DNA of 64,000 nucleotides from Ostrinia nubilalis (lineage: Eukaryota; Arthropoda; Insecta; Lepidoptera; Crambidae), in contig NC_087119.1 in assembly GCF_963855985.1 (NCBI RefSeq), positions 3,698,001-3,762,000 of the forward strand. Reading direction: 5' to 3'. Shown piece by piece: positions 60,405-64,000 of this stretch. The stretch's first letter is position 1, and each line of letters opens with the position of its first letter. The notes beneath the pieces are model-generated. The model made no database searches and had not been told where the DNA came from. It worked only from the letters and a program-made list of their open reading frames with translations. A program made the translations under genes and the position numbers.

Positions 60405-60560
60405 CCAGTAGCCTATCGACTTTTGTCGGCGATAGTTTGGTCGGGTTATTGATCAGATCAGTATGATATGTATAAACCTACGCACAGTACACCTATTTGA
60501 CTCACGCACGCAAATTATGAGCTGACTAAACTATCGGCCGACTAACTGCAGTCTGCGGGA
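60405..60560. repeat. MITE family 4, copy 2
   Basis: gtcggcgatagtttggtcgg / actaaactatcggccgacta inverted ends; related to 19729-19875. Confidence 0.55.
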
Positions 60561-60715
60561 AGTCCTAAGGTCTTAAAACAATGAAAAAATATAAATACTC
60601 GGAACTAAACACTTCTCGGTCCCACAACAATTCCTGTGTAGCCAGGATCTACAACGTGACTGCTAATAATTGAACCCAGCCAGTGAAGGCTAAGAAGTCT
60701 GCAGAGATGTTAGAG

Positions 60716-60966
60716 CAGTGTTTTTCAATCTGTGGGTCGCGAAGCCTCTATCGCGCGGTCGCGGGGTCGCGAGAGGTCGTAAAAACTACCTCAGTAAAAT
60801 ATAATTATGCAAATGCATTAAAATGTTATATATGGATTGAAGTATTCGGTCCCTACAAACATCTTTTTAACATTATAAAATGCATGAAAAAAAAACGAAC
60901 GGTCGGGGGGTCGCCAAATATTTTTTCATACTAAGGTCGTGTCATGAAAAAGGTTGAAAAACACTG
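60716..60966. repeat. hAT-type MITE with perfect 8-bp target duplication
   Basis: 251 bp; cagtgtttttcaatc / gttgaaaaacactg ends; tgttagag is repeated exactly on both sides (60708-60715, 60967-60974). It contains gggtcgcgaag and ggggggtcgcc subrepeats. The open frame crossing it is not a gene. Confidence 0.88.
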
Positions 60967-61036
60967 TGTTAGAGCATATGTTCTATTTCATAATGTCAAA
61001 AATCAAATTGTCCATGATAGTCAGTCTGTAACTTAC

Positions 61037-61204
61037 GGATCAACATTTTTTCTATAATTTTGTATCATCTAACAGGTTTCTACTAAGCTTCTAGGTAAAA
61101 ATATCAAAGATTCATACAGAATAGCTTTTGTCAGCTCCTCGGCTTCTTTGGAAGGGATTTTCTTCAAACGACTGAACAAGATTGGCCACGATAACCTCCT
61201 TGCC
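61037..61204 (-). other. Exon-like segment, frame uncertain
   Basis: Bounded on the - strand by an acceptor (taattacag) and a donor (gatcc/gtaagtt). One frame is open for 44 codons with a helix-like SKEAEELTKAILYESLIFLP then stops; no frame is open throughout. Could be a UTR exon, a last exon or a decayed exon of the gene suggested by 59683-59857. Confidence 0.25.
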
Positions 61205-62899
61205 CTGTAATTAATGTTTGTGAGTAGAATACTATATCGTAAGTTACAGAATAACTGTCATGGACTCCTCTAAGAAGTTACGAGCCCTTTTCATTGCAAA
61301 AATAAATGCGTTTTAAATCAATTAAAAAAGAGAGGGAGTTCCTTTTGTATGGGAAAGGGCCAAGCAAAGAAGAACAGGGGAGTTCCTTTCTTGCTAAATG
61401 CAGGCATTCATGATAGTAAAATCCAGGTGTTGTCTATTCTAGAGGTATGTTTGGTACATTTCCAATCACATTAAAGTATATTTCGATTTGTTGTTAATTC
61501 AATAACTTGTGATAGTGGTGAATAATCTTCAAAACATCGCGAATGAATGATTTGTAGCAAAATCTTATAGATGCTACATTTCCCAACGTCATTTTGTATC
61601 TACCCGCCATTTCGTATGCCGGGACATTGCTAAACAAAACATGAGATTGTTCACGCAGACGATTAGTGTGGTGCACGGCAACATGAACGCTCAAAACTCG
61701 GTTTTATATTTAGCAATCGTTATGTAACTGACCACTAATCTTGACCCCATGCAATAATATCAGCCACTGACACACATAATGTCTAAACTTATTTAAAACA
61801 GGCCTAAACCTGTTCTTGGGTACCTCGATTTTCTCGCACATTATAATAATTCCATGTGCTTAAGGGTCTGGAATGGAGTGTTCTTTTAATTGAATTATGA
61901 ACACCTATGTAACATTTGCTACCTTTATGAGATTTATTGCGTAGGTATATTAAACCTATATTAAATAGAAACTGTCTCGGTCTAAACAAGTAAGTAGAAT
62001 CTATATTAAAATGATCAAATTCACATGTAAATGCTCATGAAGTTTCGTAAATATGCAACAGATAAATATTTCTAAAACCTCAGAGTCTATACATGCAGTC
62101 GGCGCATTGCAGAGTAAAACGGACTAGCGAATCCGAATCCATTCTTAGTAAAAATTTAATTTTATATTGAGTCAAGTGCTTATTGCACATTCTTCGTTAG
62201 AACCCCCGTGAACATAAATTACTTTACCCATAAATGAGCGTGGACGTCTAAAACAATCATAATTTTTGTGCTTAAGATATTGTATGGTGTCGATATAAAA
62301 CATTGTAACCATGCAATAAAGGTGTTGACCGGGTAAAAGTGACGTTCGTATTTAATCTCTACATTATCAATAAGGTGACAACAACGTACCAAATTAGACG
62401 TTATTGTCGTAATATACTCTGTTAAAAAGTGATCTGAATACATATATCTCCAATTTATTACTGCCTAGTTTACAGCTTAAGGTCAAGGTGCCCAAACGCA
62501 AACACCTCCGTTACATAAGAATATCCCACTCACATAACGAAACCAGTACATAATATTACCAACGTTGCGATACGCGGTTAAGAAATTGCTGACTCAAACC
62601 TCTATTGAGTTCTTTTTGCAATAGTATTCAACTAATTGTTATATTACCTCATTTTACAATGTTACGTAGTGTAAGGGCCACTGCATATTGAAGTACATTA
62701 AGGTATGAAAATATGGAAATTTTGTGTCTTTAAGAATTTCATGACGTCTCATTAGGAGTATGGTATTTTCTTGCGATTCAAAACATTTAACTGTTCGTTG
62801 GATCTGCCCTTAGAAAGTGGAACTTCTCTCACTTCTATTGGCAAAATCTTGGATAGCCAAGACCTTGCCAGGCATAGAGGTCGGCCATGATTATTACCG
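61205..62899. other. AT-rich non-coding stretch
   Basis: Nothing recognised. Confidence 0.4.
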
Positions 62900-63083
62900 C
62901 GTAAAATTTAGTTTGTCACAGATCGTCATAAATTATAGCCTATATGTTAATTTGGGTTATAAACAATAATACTGTAAAGTTTCATCAAAATCCGTTCAGC
63001 AGTTTTTGCGTGAAAGAGTAACAAACATCCAGACATCCAGACATTCCACACAAACTTTCGCATTTATAATATTAGTAGGATAC
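62900..63083 (-). repeat. Lepidopteran short interspersed repeat (copy 5)
   Basis: aaatttagtttgtcacagat ... ctttcgcatttataatatta; inverse orientation, end truncated. Closest to copies 1 and 2. Confidence 0.65.
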
Positions 63084-64000
63084 AAAGGATTACCTTGCCC
63101 TACCAGTAGATATTATGTTATTGTTTTTAATGAATAGCAGCAGAAAAATTGAGAATACCTAACTTTTATGTACTTACTATGCCTAGACACAATAAAATTC
63201 AACGACGACCAATCTGTATACGCGTTTACGTCTATTTTTGGCTGTATCAAAAAGGGCGCAACTGGTCCGCTGTATTATACTAAATCACAGGTAAAAGTGC
63301 CAGTGAAAATGCAGTTGTTTGTGTCCACAACAACAACAACAAGTGCCGCAACGACACGTAATTTAGAGTTCAGCTTGTTGGTTGTATTGTGTAAACGGTT
63401 AATGTCCAGAATGTGGATTTCTTCACCACTATGGACAAGAGCGTTTTCGAAACTGAATAGATTCCTTAAAATATTAAATTTTTGCTTAGAAATCATCCAC
63501 TGAAAAAGAAAAGTAGTCCTCGATCATTCAGGGACATTGTACCTAACTCCAAAATACCATAAATCAATAATATTTTAATGATATCTTTTGAAGATCAAAT
63601 TATCCATTAGGTTTGCTTGATGTTAACAATCTTTTCTCGTTTCTAAATTTATACTTTTTGTCTATCAATAAAATCTGGCTGCTACTTCAGCTTAACGATC
63701 TGCCTAATTTAATCAATTACGTGTTGATTCATTGATTGAATTACCTACAAATCCATTAGCCGTTTCTTGCACATTTTAAATTTTTTGTCGAATAACACTT
63801 ACATTTTAAATCTAACCGAATTCAGTTAAAAACGACCGTAATAATAAATGTTACATATTTTAAGGAATGTCGAACGTCACTTATCGGAACTCTATCATCT
63901 CAGCCATCTTATCATTTGAGATATCGGCGCCAAAATATCTCAAAGGGATTTTCAGATGAAGCAAGATGTAGTAGACGATGTGTTAAGTAGGTGACTTCCA
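63084..64000. other. Non-coding to window end
   Basis: A 111-codon + frame and a 73-codon - frame overlap around an (aac)n run near 63330; neither has family features. Nothing else recognised. Confidence 0.35.

Noticed and set aside
60683..60934. 83-codon + strand frame
   Set aside because: It crosses the boundary and body of a hAT MITE.
63168..63503. Overlapping 111- and 73-codon frames on opposite strands
   Set aside because: Both depend on an (aac)n run and show no protein family features.

Overview
This is nuclear DNA of an insect, most likely a moth or butterfly. The sequence is AT-rich, has long introns, and is crowded with short interspersed repeats, RTE-type LINE 3' ends and inverted-repeat miniature elements of the kinds common in Lepidoptera. 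Two protein-coding genes are well supported.

The left half (1-34909, + strand) is the 3' part of a CSPG4/NG2-type transmembrane proteoglycan gene, the orthologue of Drosophila kon-tiki (kon/perdido). I could join 16 exons in one continuous reading frame (5,799 nt, 1,932 residues plus stop). They encode a long run of CSPG repeats, one membrane helix and a 132-residue cytoplasmic tail ending in the PDZ ligand QYWV. The start codon, signal peptide and laminin-G part lie to the left of the window.

The introns hold most of the mobile DNA. At 3106-8259 is a complete-looking DIRS-type tyrosine-recombinase retrotransposon, antisense to kon. It has three open frames (Gag; RT-RNase H-MT; tyrosine recombinase), split inverted terminal repeats and an internal complementary region. 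Other insertions include a 5'-truncated jockey-like LINE next to an exon, a ~4 kb foldback-like structure (14515-18556), a 2.4 kb inverted-repeat element containing a hAT-type MITE (23247-25634), a ~59-copy GAATA array attached to a probable LINE 3' end, and two direct copies of a ~0.63 kb repeat flanking a cytoplasmic-tail exon.

The segment 34910-41460 is kon 3'-flanking/3'UTR-like DNA. It holds a palindromic element between two ~100 bp direct repeats, a small ORF ending TEVTL, and a minisatellite whose unit contains TTTCGCGC.

The second gene (41703-45731, - strand) is a complete 6-coding-exon CRAL-TRIO (alpha-tocopherol-transfer-protein-like) gene of 337 residues. Its first coding exon starts at a splice acceptor, so a non-coding first exon must lie to the right (a candidate ends at 54120). 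Between them sits a non-autonomous LTR retrotransposon (49609-52335) with two 868-bp LTRs, a PBS, a PPT and a 4-bp target duplication.

The right end (54-64 kb) is mostly AT-rich DNA with MITEs, LINE fragments and SINE-like repeats. A few small exon-like - strand segments, two of them with a membrane-type helix, may belong to a gene extending to the right; these are uncertain. The most notable object is the DIRS element, with its circle-junction arithmetic visible in the sequence.
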